DNA of 26,349 bases from an uncultured Candidatus Melainabacteria bacterium (GTDB lineage: Bacteria > Cyanobacteriota > Vampirovibrionia > Gastranaerophilales > Gastranaerophilaceae): the NCBI GenBank assembly GCA_947525005.1, contig CANNUY010000021.1:1-26349 (forward strand). The letters are read 5' to 3'. Of this stretch, positions 1 to 6,965 are shown piece by piece. The notes under the pieces were generated by a model. The model saw nothing but the letters and a program-made list of their open reading frames with translations. It did no database searches and had not been told where the DNA came from. The position numbers were made by a program, and so were the translations under genes. How positions within the stretch are numbered: position 1 is the first letter of the stretch; each line of letters starts with the position of its first letter.

Positions 1-19
1 TTAAATTCTTATTTAATCT

Positions 20-48
20 CTATGTATATATAAAGTATATACTCATAG
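20..48 (+). other. AT-rich hairpin upstream of the phage genes
   Basis: GTATATA at 24-30 pairs with TATATAC at 36-42 around the loop TAAAG. The stem continues with CTAT 20-23 against ATAG 45-48 past a two-base bulge. It lies in the 120 nt before the first phage gene and is followed by an A/T run. It could end an upstream transcript or be a phage control site. The A/T-only stem is weak evidence for either. Confidence 0.3.
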
Positions 49-120
49 AAAAATTGATTTTTTATAACGATAAAATTGTCAGTTCGTTACATTTGTTTAC
101 AAAAGACAAAAAGGATAGAA

Positions 121-423
121 ATGAAAATAAAAGAAAAGAATATAAAAAATAGAGTAAATGAACAACATTTGAAGTTGTTTAAGAAATCTTTAGAAAGTGT
201 AGAAATGATATTAGATGGATTTCTATATGATTTGAGAAGTTATGATGAGAGTTTTTTGACTCTTTCAAAAAATTCTATCGGAGTTTTAGAGTCAGTTATA
301 TCATCTTTATTGAAAATACAAAAAGGAGAAAGGTTGGCTTTGGGAATGGACGAAGGTGAGGTTGATGAGGATATTGAACCAATGATTAGTGTTATAGAAG
401 GTGTAGATTTGAAAAGAGTATAA
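121..423 (+). CDS. small phage protein of unknown function
   Basis: This encodes a 100-residue protein, mostly predicted helical, with no membrane segment and an acidic C-terminal third (EGEVDEDIEP). The ATG at 121 is preceded by AAGGA at 111-115. A TTG at 76 would add 15 residues but has no ribosome site, so 121 is preferred. The gene is the first of a same-strand phage run and ends 15 nt before the next gene. The stretch KIQKGERLALG followed by an acidic tail vaguely recalls C-terminal regions of small packaging proteins. I cannot see a helix-turn-helix, so a small-terminase role is only a guess. The function is unknown. Confidence 0.6.
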   Translation: MKIKEKNIKNRVNEQHLKLFKKSLESVEMILDGFLYDLRSYDESFLTLSKNSIGVLESVISSLLKIQKGERLALGMDEGEVDEDIEPMISVIEGVDLKRV

Positions 424-438
424 AAATTAGGAGAATTG

Positions 439-702
439 ATGGACAAAGAAATATTAACAAAATATGCACCGATTGTATTGGTGATATTCACTATATTCTT
501 CCAATATAACTTGTTTGTCACTCCACAAGAATTGGAGAAACAACATCGAGAAATATTAGAAGAAGTTTCAGAAAAATATATGACAAAAGAAGAAAGTAAT
601 AATTTAAAAGTACAGTTATCAGATATGCAAAAGAAGGTCGATAAAATATATGACTATATCGTAGAAACTGAAAGGAGAAAAAATGAGTATAAAAGAAATT
701 GA
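439..702 (+). CDS. membrane-anchored coiled-coil phage protein (holin/XhlA-like)
   Basis: This encodes an 87-residue protein. One hydrophobic segment at residues 9-27 (APIVLVIFTIFFQYNLF) is followed by a long charged heptad-like helix to residue 80 and a basic tail (RRKNEYKRN). The start ATG at 439 has AGGAG at 429-433 with 5-nt spacing. An in-frame TTG one codon upstream is discounted. One N-terminal membrane span plus a coiled coil is the shape of small phage lysis or membrane accessory proteins such as XhlA/holin-associated factors. The gene end overlaps the tail-collar start by 20 nt, typical of phage packing. A lysis role is inferred from shape and neighbours, not from a diagnostic motif. 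Confidence 0.6.
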   Translation: MDKEILTKYAPIVLVIFTIFFQYNLFVTPQELEKQHREILEEVSEKYMTKEESNNLKVQLSDMQKKVDKIYDYIVETERRKNEYKRN

Positions 703-1327
703 ATATGGAGCTTTAGCATCATCGTCTGAGTTGAACGATAATTTTCATTATCTTGAAAAAGAGGTCGGTAAATTGTCTGATTTAATAACTTCAAAGACTG
801 CAAGTTTTGCTTCAAATGTTGCAACTCTAAATGCAACAATAAAAGAGTTTTTGGATTATAAAACTTCTTTTATAAAAACAGGTATGATTATGATAACTGT
901 TGAAAATGTTGTACCAGAAGGTTTTTTGTTGTGTGACGGAAGTGAAGTAAATGTGTCTGATTATCTAGATTTATACAAAATTATAGGTACAATGTTTGGA
1001 AGTTCTGATAGTACAAAATTTGGTTTACCAGATTTGAGAAACAAAACCTTGTGGGGTGCAGATGTTGCTGAATTAGGTAGTGAGTTAAAATCGAAATTGC
1101 CAAATATAAAAGGACAATTTAGGCTTGCAGGAACCGAAGGTTCAAGTTCTGTATCTGGTGCGTTTGAGGTTGGATCAAAAGGTGGAGCTTGGGGACGTGG
1201 TCACGAATCTTCTGCTTCAAATCCTTTGCTTAGATTTAATGCAAATAAGTATTGTGATGTGTATTCAGATGATGTATCAATTGTGCAACCACCTGCATTA
1301 GCAGTTAATTTTATAATCAAATATTAA
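683..1327 (+). CDS. phage tail collar domain protein
   Basis: This encodes a 214-residue virion protein. Residues 66-125 match the phage tail collar domain (PF07484 type): an initial GMIMITVENVVPEGFLLCDG stretch, then YKIIGTMFG and the closing GLPDLRNK at 114-121. The first 60 residues are helical and polar and probably attach the protein to the tail or baseplate. The C-terminal part is Gly/Ser-rich and ends in a beta strand (LAVNFIIKY), as tail-tip proteins of this type often do. The ATG at 683 follows AAAGGAG at 671-677. It overlaps the preceding gene and sits 15 nt before the next. Collar-domain proteins usually form tail-tip or short-fibre trimers used in host attachment. Confidence 0.85.
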   Translation: MSIKEIEYGALASSSELNDNFHYLEKEVGKLSDLITSKTASFASNVATLNATIKEFLDYKTSFIKTGMIMITVENVVPEGFLLCDGSEVNVSDYLDLYKIIGTMFGSSDSTKFGLPDLRNKTLWGADVAELGSELKSKLPNIKGQFRLAGTEGSSSVSGAFEVGSKGGAWGRGHESSASNPLLRFNANKYCDVYSDDVSIVQPPALAVNFIIKY

Positions 1328-1342
1328 ATCTGGAGGTGTGTT

Positions 1343-1708
1343 TTGAGTTTAAATATTGATGAAAAAGGAAATATTTATATATATAGTGGTGATTCTGGAG
1401 AAATTGTTGTTTCAGGGTTACCTACTGACAAAAATTATAATGTATATTTTATGATAAAAGATTTAAAAAACAGGGTGGTTGCTAATATATTAGAAGTGAA
1501 ATCTAATTTTAATCCTGCTGTTACATTTATTATTACTTCAGAATTTAGTAAAAATTTAACTATTCCAAAGAATGAAGAAATAGGATTTTACACTTATGGA
1601 ATAAAAACTGTAGATGATGATGGTATTGAAAACACTTTGTTTGTTGAAGATTGTTGTTATGAAGATTCTAATATGGTTTTAGTATTCCCTGAGAAAGTTG
1701 AGGTGTGA
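1343..1708 (+). CDS. beta-rich phage tail-associated protein, unknown
   Basis: This encodes a 121-residue acidic protein with alternating hydrophobic residues, consistent with an all-beta, Ig-like fold (GNIYIYSGDSGEIVVSGLP, then a YFMIKDL strand). No signal peptide or membrane segment is seen. The start is TTG at 1343 behind GGAGGTG at 1332-1338; no ATG fits. It lies between the collar protein and the tail fibre, and its stop (1706-1708) precedes the probable fibre start at 1711 by 2 nt. This position suggests a baseplate or fibre-linking protein. I do not recognise a named family. Confidence 0.65.
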   Translation: MSLNIDEKGNIYIYSGDSGEIVVSGLPTDKNYNVYFMIKDLKNRVVANILEVKSNFNPAVTFIITSEFSKNLTIPKNEEIGFYTYGIKTVDDDGIENTLFVEDCCYEDSNMVLVFPEKVEV

Positions 1709-1710
1709 TT

Positions 1711-2778
1711 TTGGTAGAAAACAATAATAATAATGATTTAAAAGAAAATAATATAATAAGAGTTAATAATAATAACGTAAAATATTATGAAAATTTGGCT
1801 TTGCAACATTCAAAAGAATCAGCAAAATCTGCTACAAAATCGGCGAGTTATGCAAATGATGCTAAAACGTATTTGAATTCTTGTGAGCAATTAAAAACTA
1901 CAATTGATGAAGAAACTGTGCAAATTGTAAAACTACATTCTGATAATACTGAAAATCCTCATAAAGTTGTTGCCTCTCAGGTTGGTGCATATTCAAAGAC
2001 GGAATTAGATAGTTTATTAAAAGAAGAATTAGCAAAGAAAAATCAAAAATTGGTTGCAGGTGAAAATGTGCTAATTACTGATAATGAAGATGGTTCTCAA
2101 ACAATAAAATCAGCAAATACCGTTTCTTTAAACTATGAGCTAGCAGAAAATAAACCATCAATAAATAATGTTGTTTTGAATGGTGATAAATCATATAGCG
2201 ATTTAGGTTTAGCTTCAATTGATGATATTCCTTTAAATTTATCTGAATTAAATAATGATTGTGGATATTTGACAACTCATCAGGATATTACAGGAAAACA
2301 AGATGTTATTTCAGCAGGTGAAGGAATTTTAATTTCTGAAAATGTTGTATCAACAGTTAATCGTACAGATAATGACTTATCAAATTTATCAGATGTTGGT
2401 AAAAAAGTTATCGACGGACAATGGGTAGCAAAGGAGCAGGTATTGAGTACTGCAACAGCAGTAGGAACGTACACAATAGACTTATCTGATTATTTACCTA
2501 ATGATAATTATAATTATGAAGTGATGATAACTGGTAGACTTGGTGGTAGTGGTACTTCAACTAATATTACCTCAAGTCTAATTACAGAAATTAGTGGCAG
2601 GGTTCTTACTAATGGTTTTTATATAGGTTCATGTAGAGGTGGTCAGTTAAATGCGTATTGTTTTAGTATTCCAGTAATAGCAAGCAATCGAACCTTTAAA
2701 TATGCAATTAGAACATTAACACAATCTAATGTCTCTATGTGCGCAATGTATTATAGACGTATTGGAACAAATGAATAG
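1711..2778 (+). CDS. phage tail fibre protein
   Basis: This encodes about 355 residues. The N-terminus is Asn-rich (encoded by AAT runs), then a helical Ala/Ser segment, then NPHKVVASQVGAYSK at about residues 82-96. That matches the phage tail-fibre repeat type with consensus NPHxVTxxQVG. The middle has short beta-repeat units (KQDVISAGEGILI) and the C-terminal 100 residues look like a compact beta receptor-binding head. I prefer TTG at 1711 over GTG at 1705: GAGGTGTG then falls 5-10 nt upstream, exactly as for the genes at 1343 and 3353. The product is probably a trimeric host-recognition fibre. The C-terminal head has no recognised family and may carry host specificity. Confidence 0.8.
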   Translation: MVENNNNNDLKENNIIRVNNNNVKYYENLALQHSKESAKSATKSASYANDAKTYLNSCEQLKTTIDEETVQIVKLHSDNTENPHKVVASQVGAYSKTELDSLLKEELAKKNQKLVAGENVLITDNEDGSQTIKSANTVSLNYELAENKPSINNVVLNGDKSYSDLGLASIDDIPLNLSELNNDCGYLTTHQDITGKQDVISAGEGILISENVVSTVNRTDNDLSNLSDVGKKVIDGQWVAKEQVLSTATAVGTYTIDLSDYLPNDNYNYEVMITGRLGGSGTSTNITSSLITEISGRVLTNGFYIGSCRGGQLNAYCFSIPVIASNRTFKYAIRTLTQSNVSMCAMYYRRIGTNE

Positions 2779-2789
2779 AGGTGAAAATT

Positions 2790-3320
2790 ATGAAATATTA
2801 TGCACATATAAATTCTAAAAATATGCTTATAGGTATAGATATGGCTATATTATCGTACGATGAATACAATAGTACGAATGTTCAAAATATTGAAGTTTCA
2901 GAAGATGTATATGCTGAAAGAGATAAATATATTTATTCAGACGGGAAAATAATCTTAAACCCAGAATATAGCACTATTGAATTAAACAATAAAAAAGAAA
3001 AATTGATTGCTGAAAACGATAGACTAAGAGATGAAAAACTTCTTGAGGGTGTAACATATAATAATGTTTTGTTTGATAGTGATACCGACCAAAAGACAAA
3101 TTTACTTGCAACTTATCAAATGCTTTCAGATGAAGATACTATTACGTGGTACGGCAAGGATAATAAAGCTCTGTTGTGTACAAAACAAGATTTGCTAACT
3201 ATAGGTAAACTTATTGTACAACTTCATTCATATTGCTGGAATATGAACGCTTATATTAAAGAGCAGATTGGTAATGCAGAAACAGTTGAAGAACTTTTAA
3301 ATATAAAAGTTTTTTATTAG
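2790..3320 (+). CDS. DUF4376-like phage protein, tail fibre accessory
   Basis: This encodes a 176-residue protein. The second half follows the DUF4376 pattern of phage tail regions: a helix ending RLRDEKLLEGV, then TYNNVLFDSDTDQ, a helix, then a tryptophan strand (TITWYGKDNK) and a final helix beginning TKQDLLTIGKLIVQLHSY. The N-terminal half resembles the short beta leader seen in tail-fibre assembly proteins. ATG at 2790 is chosen because GAGGTG at 2778-2783 sits 6 nt before it; GTG at 2781 lies inside that site. It directly follows the fibre gene, where assembly chaperones or fibre-tip proteins usually lie. The exact role is unknown. Confidence 0.7.
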   Translation: MKYYAHINSKNMLIGIDMAILSYDEYNSTNVQNIEVSEDVYAERDKYIYSDGKIILNPEYSTIELNNKKEKLIAENDRLRDEKLLEGVTYNNVLFDSDTDQKTNLLATYQMLSDEDTITWYGKDNKALLCTKQDLLTIGKLIVQLHSYCWNMNAYIKEQIGNAETVEELLNIKVFY

Positions 3321-3352
3321 TTATTTAGAAAATAAGAAAGTGAGGTGTGTTT

Positions 3353-3625
3353 ATGGCAAGGTTGAACAAATATTTTTCACAAGAAAACATTAGTAATTTG
3401 TTTGATGTTATTAGGAAAAATATTTTAGAGCAAGCTGTTTTACAATTGAGTGGACAAGAGAAAAAGAATAATGTAGATAAGGCAGTTATTACCTTTATTA
3501 CAAAGACTTTTGTTTCAAAAAATATTCTTTTATCGTTTTTGACCAGAATTTTGATAGATTTAGTACCAAGAATTACTCAATCGTTGTATGAAATAATGAT
3601 GTCAAAGGCAGGTGAGCAGTGTTAG
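3353..3625 (+). CDS. small phage protein before the large terminase
   Basis: This encodes a 90-residue, basic, helical protein. ATG at 3353 follows GAGGTGTG at 3342-3349. An in-frame GTG at 3347 lies inside that site and is rejected. Residues about 45-75 are fairly hydrophobic but carry Lys, Arg and Asp, so a true membrane span is doubtful. Its end overlaps the GTG start of the terminase by 14 nt, so the two are probably translationally coupled. In T7-like phages this slot holds a holin and the small terminase. The sequence shows no motif that decides between those options. Confidence 0.6.
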   Translation: MARLNKYFSQENISNLFDVIRKNILEQAVLQLSGQEKKNNVDKAVITFITKTFVSKNILLSFLTRILIDLVPRITQSLYEIMMSKAGEQC

Positions 3626-4934
3626 TGAGATGGTTAAGTATAAATTACTTGAAAAACAAAGAGAATTTATAGAGATACCACATAATAACCCTCTTGATAT
3701 AGCAATATATCAAGGGGGTTATGGAAGTGGTAAAACTTGGTGTGGAGCATTACTTGGGATTTTGTTAGCTAGAAAATATTCTGGCTCAAGAGGTTTGGTT
3801 GGTGCGAAAGAATATGAACTTGTCAGGAAAACTACGCTTGTAACTTATCTAGAGCATTTGGAATTTTTAGGATATAAAGAGAATGTTCATTATGTTTATA
3901 ATAAGGTTGATAAGATAATAAAATTTAGCAACGGTTCAGAAATATTGTTTTCACAGTTAGATGACCCTGAAAAATTTAAGTCTTTAAATTTACACTGGGC
4001 AGAAATAGAGGAAGCCTCTCAGATAGATGACAGTGCATTTAAACAGCTATTAGGACGTTTGAGAAACACATATAGAGGTAAAGACTGGGGCGATTTTCGA
4101 TATAGATTGTTTGGACATACTAATCCACAAGCCAATAAGGGTTGGATATGGAAACGATTTGTAGAGGAATGTCACGAAAATTATCGATTGATTATTGCAC
4201 CAACAACTAATAATGTGTTTTTGCCAAAACATTTTATTGAGTCTTTGAAGGAAAATTTTGATGAAGATTACTATAAAATAAATGTTTTAGGTGAGTTTGG
4301 TGATTATGCAAGTGGGCTGGTTGTTAAGAATTTCTCTAACGAAAATTTAAAACATTTTAAGTATAATCCTGATATTCCGTTACATTTGACCTGTGACTTT
4401 AACGTTGATCCAATGTGTTGGGTTTTGGCTTATATTGATAAGAATAATGTATATTATTTTGATGAGATTGTTGTTGAAAAAACAACGACAGAAGAATGTA
4501 TACAGGAGTTTTTAAGAAGATATCCAAAACATCAGGCTGAAATAATAGTTAATGGTGATGCTTCTGGAGATAATCGTTCGACACAAAGTCAGTATACGAA
4601 TTATGCGATTATTAGAAATGCTTTATATAATCACGGTTATGATAAGAAAAAGGTGAAATTCTGTTTGAGAAATTATAATCCGCCTATTTTAAACCGGATT
4701 TCTGCGTTTAATGCCAAGGTAAAAAATTCTAGTGGTGAGCGTCATTTATTTATTGATGAACGACGTTGCAGGTGGCTTTTGTATAATATATATAATTTAT
4801 CGTTTAAAGAAGGCTCTACAATAGTTGATGTTCCGACATTTTCTCAAATAAAGAATAACAGAGATTCAAAGTTTTTAGAACACCCTTTTGATGCGGCAAG
4901 TTATTTAACGGAATTTTATTGGAGAATAAAATAG
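3612..4934 (+). CDS. phage terminase large subunit (TerL)
   Basis: This encodes a 440-residue DNA-packaging motor ATPase/nuclease. Numbering from the GTG start, the Walker A loop is GGYGSGKT at 35-42. A Walker B-like strand with catalytic glutamates is LNLHWAEIEEAS at 125-136, followed by a coupling motif near FGHTNP (167-172). The RNase H-like nuclease domain shows its metal-binding acids at D262 (CDFNVDP), D316 (NGDASGD) and D427 (EHPFDAASY). Length and motif spacing fit PBSX-type terminases. The start could instead be ATG at 3630, six codons on; both ribosome sites are mediocre. It is the last gene of the phage block and ends 3 nt before a strong terminator palindrome. No portal or capsid gene follows, unlike most tailed phages. 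Confidence 0.93.
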   Translation: MSSVSEMVKYKLLEKQREFIEIPHNNPLDIAIYQGGYGSGKTWCGALLGILLARKYSGSRGLVGAKEYELVRKTTLVTYLEHLEFLGYKENVHYVYNKVDKIIKFSNGSEILFSQLDDPEKFKSLNLHWAEIEEASQIDDSAFKQLLGRLRNTYRGKDWGDFRYRLFGHTNPQANKGWIWKRFVEECHENYRLIIAPTTNNVFLPKHFIESLKENFDEDYYKINVLGEFGDYASGLVVKNFSNENLKHFKYNPDIPLHLTCDFNVDPMCWVLAYIDKNNVYYFDEIVVEKTTTEECIQEFLRRYPKHQAEIIVNGDASGDNRSTQSQYTNYAIIRNALYNHGYDKKKVKFCLRNYNPPILNRISAFNAKVKNSSGERHLFIDERRCRWLLYNIYNLSFKEGSTIVDVPTFSQIKNNRDSKFLEHPFDAASYLTEFYWRIK

Positions 4935-4937
4935 TAA

Positions 4938-4979
4938 AAAGCAAGGGCGAGGTTGAAATTTCAACCTCGCCCTTGCTTT
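4938..4979. terminator. bidirectional intrinsic terminator, perfect palindrome
   Basis: This is a 42-bp perfect inverted repeat with no spacer. The core GCAAGGGCGAGGTTGAAA at 4941-4958 is followed at once by its exact reverse complement, and AAA/TTT ends supply the U-tract on either strand. It separates the convergent terminase (ends 4934) and udp (ends 4992) genes and can serve both. Confidence 0.85.
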
Positions 4980-4991
4980 ATGTATAAATCC

Positions 4992-5759
4992 TTATTTATC
5001 TTCTTCGATAAGGTTTTTGATTGCGTTAACAGCGATTTTGATAGCTCCTTCTGTATCGTGAACAACAGGGTTTTCTAGTCCAAGTTTTTCACGTTCTTGG
5101 TTAGCAACAACAAGGAATACAGAACCGACACGCACTCTCAAGTAGCTTCCGACAACGAATAGTGCAGCTGATTCCATTTCAGAAGCTAGAGCGCCAAGTT
5201 TAATCCAAGCGTTCCATTTATTTTGAAGTTCATAATTTACAGGCATTTTTTCAGGTTCGTGTTGACCATAGAAAGAGTCTTTACATTGAACAACGCCTGC
5301 GTGGTAAGTGAAACCAAGCTCTTTAGCAGATTTAACGAGAGCGTTAGCAACTTCAAGGTTTGCAACGGCAGGAAATTCAATAGGAGCATATTCTTTAGTA
5401 GTTCCTTCCATACGAATAGCACCTGTTGCAATAACAGCATCTCCACCCATAATATTTGTTTGCATACCACCACAAGTGCCAACACGAATAAATGTTTTAG
5501 CACCAGCTTTTACAAGTTCTTCTAATGCTATTGAAGCAGAAGGTCCACCGATACCTGTAGAGGTTACGCTAACTTTTGTACCGTTTAAATAACCTGTATA
5601 GGTAACATATTCTCTTTTATCTGCAACAAGTTTTGCATCGTCAAAATATGCAGCAATTTTTTTGCATCGTTTTGGGTCGCCTGGTAAAATTACGTATTCA
5701 CCTACATCACCTTCTTTTATATCAATGTGGTATTGTTTTCCTTCTTCTGCATATTTCAT
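4992..5759 (-). CDS. udp: uridine phosphorylase
   Basis: This encodes a 255-residue cytoplasmic nucleoside phosphorylase that splits uridine with phosphate to uracil and ribose-1-phosphate. The phosphate-loop motif is LPGDPKR at about 25-31, the second phosphate site is IRVGTCGG at about 91-98, and the ribose-binding signature SEMESAAL is at about 193-200. STGIGGPSASIALEEL matches the E. coli enzyme closely. The base-specificity loop reads FYGQHEP: the glutamine of the E. coli GQER is kept, but the arginine is not in register. This variant occurs in Firmicutes-type uridine phosphorylases. The length equals the family norm. The start has GGAG about 7 nt upstream. It is a single-gene unit with its own promoter. 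A broader-specificity purine/pyrimidine phosphorylase is the main alternative. Confidence 0.92.
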   Translation of the reverse strand: MKYAEEGKQYHIDIKEGDVGEYVILPGDPKRCKKIAAYFDDAKLVADKREYVTYTGYLNGTKVSVTSTGIGGPSASIALEELVKAGAKTFIRVGTCGGMQTNIMGGDAVIATGAIRMEGTTKEYAPIEFPAVANLEVANALVKSAKELGFTYHAGVVQCKDSFYGQHEPEKMPVNYELQNKWNAWIKLGALASEMESAALFVVGSYLRVRVGSVFLVVANQEREKLGLENPVVHDTEGAIKIAVNAIKNLIEEDK

Positions 5760-5798
5760 AATAAACTCCTAATATAATGTAATGACCTTTAGACTATG

Positions 5799-5828
5799 AT
5801 AGTAGCACGTGAAACTCTTTTCTGTCAA
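5799..5828 (-). promoter_or_regulatory. sigma70-type promoter for udp
   Basis: Read on the minus strand, a consensus -35 TTGACA (5828-5823) is followed by 18 nt and a -10 TACTAT (5804-5799, 4 of 6). Transcription would start near 5792 and give a leader of about 30 nt containing the GGAG ribosome site. Confidence 0.6.
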
Positions 5829-5883
5829 TAAGATGTGTAAATATATTTTTGTAAATTTTTGTTTCTTTATAGGCAAAATTTGT

Positions 5884-5902
5884 AATTTAAAATTTTTAAA
5901 TT
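5884..5902. other. AT-only palindrome upstream of the metallopeptidase gene
   Basis: AATTTAAAA and TTTTAAATT are exact inverted arms around a single T. The site ends 9 nt before the AAGGTG ribosome site at 5911-5916. It could be an operator, but A/T-only palindromes arise easily in this base composition. Confidence 0.25.
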
Positions 5903-5920
5903 AAATAGAAAAGGTGTTAT

Positions 5921-6841
5921 ATGATTAATTCGGTTGAATCAAAGTCTAATAATGTAGTTTTTGAAAATTTTTCAAAACCAAATGTTTCATTTATAAAATC
6001 TAACGATATAAAAAATGATAGTTTTGAATTGAGCAAAAAAACAGATGATAAACAGACGAAAAAAACATCTTATCTAAAGCCTGCATTAATAGCAGTAGGT
6101 GTTGCAGTGCTTGGTGCAGGAGCTTTTATACTTGGAAAAGGCAAGTCTTCTTCTATAAAAATTTCAACTGAACAAATTAACCAATTAAATGAAATGGTTA
6201 ATAAAGGTGAAGTAAAACAAGAAACCGTTGATTTGATGTTAAAACTTTTGAAAGATGGAAAGTTGACTCCTCAAAAACTTTATAAATCAATTTGTGAGTA
6301 TATGAACATAAAGAAAGCTCCAGAATTGAATATTGTAGATATAAATCAAGGAGCGATGGGTGTTTATAATCCCAATAAGGGTAATATATCATTTCCAGAA
6401 AATACAAATATAGGTACAATGTTCCACGAATTGACTCATTTCCAACAGTTTCAAAAGGTTTATAGAGCATTTGGAAAAGATGCAATGATTGATGCGCAAG
6501 TTGAAAAAATGCATACTCGTTTAAAAACTAACCCTAAATATGCAGAACATAAATTAGGAAAACCTTTCGATAAAGCAAGTGCTGAGGAAATTGGTGGTTT
6601 ATTAGAAAAAGAAAAGGCAAGACTTAATTCTGAGTTTAACGAAGATTTTTATAAAAAAGTTGCAGAAGCAAATGGTGAACTATCTCAAAAAGAATTTGAG
6701 GAAGCTAAATTATATTTAGATGCAATAAAATGTCCAGATCATAATGCTACTATAATTGAAAGAGAAGCTTATCACAATGAAATTGTGTTTGAGAATGAGG
6801 TTTCAAAAATTAATAAGGTATTACGTCCAAAGAAAAGATAA
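5921..6841 (+). CDS. membrane-anchored HELTH zinc metallopeptidase candidate
   Basis: This encodes a 306-residue protein. A polar 50-residue N-terminus contains NVSF at 21-24. One membrane span follows at about 53-72 (LKPALIAVGVAVLGAGAFILG), then a helical linker, then a domain with FHELTHFQQ, whose HExxH zinc/catalytic motif is at 169-173. A candidate third zinc ligand lies downstream in IIEREAYHNE at about 278-287, as in gluzincin-like enzymes. The sequence before HELTH (GVYNPNKGNISFPENTNIG) resembles the edge strand of such enzymes. ATG at 5921 has AAGGTG at 5911-5916. Topology is uncertain: the basic flank (KQTKKTSYLK) precedes the span, favouring an outside C-terminus. I do not recognise a characterised family. 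Peptidase activity is inferred from the motif. Confidence 0.65.
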   Translation: MINSVESKSNNVVFENFSKPNVSFIKSNDIKNDSFELSKKTDDKQTKKTSYLKPALIAVGVAVLGAGAFILGKGKSSSIKISTEQINQLNEMVNKGEVKQETVDLMLKLLKDGKLTPQKLYKSICEYMNIKKAPELNIVDINQGAMGVYNPNKGNISFPENTNIGTMFHELTHFQQFQKVYRAFGKDAMIDAQVEKMHTRLKTNPKYAEHKLGKPFDKASAEEIGGLLEKEKARLNSEFNEDFYKKVAEANGELSQKEFEEAKLYLDAIKCPDHNATIIEREAYHNEIVFENEVSKINKVLRPKKR

Positions 6842-6889
6842 TAAATACTTGTAATTTTTTTATAATTGTGTAAAATAGTAATAGCTTAA

Positions 6890-6937
6890 AATTATTTGCA
6901 ATAGATGGCATTTAGAGTTCGCAAATAATTGTTTTTT
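6890..6937 (+). terminator. candidate terminator or leader hairpin between the metallopeptidase and SNF2 genes
   Basis: AATTATTTGC at 6890-6899 pairs exactly with GCAAATAATT at 6921-6930 around a 21-nt loop, and six T follow at 6932-6937. The stem is A/T-rich, so termination may be partial. If the SNF2 promoter lies upstream, near TATAATTGTGTAAAAT (about 6861-6876), the same hairpin would sit in the SNF2 leader as an attenuator. Confidence 0.45.
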
Positions 6938-6965
6938 ATAAGACCGAAAAGGATTAACTCAGTTA

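Noticed and set aside
1722..1775. AAT runs at the start of the tail fibre gene as a phase-variation tract
   Set aside because: The longest run is only four units and triplet changes would not shift the frame, so on/off switching is unlikely.
5223..5592. Open frames on the plus strand (and another minus frame) inside udp
   Set aside because: They overlap a full-length, motif-complete uridine phosphorylase and have no ribosome sites; they are shadow frames.
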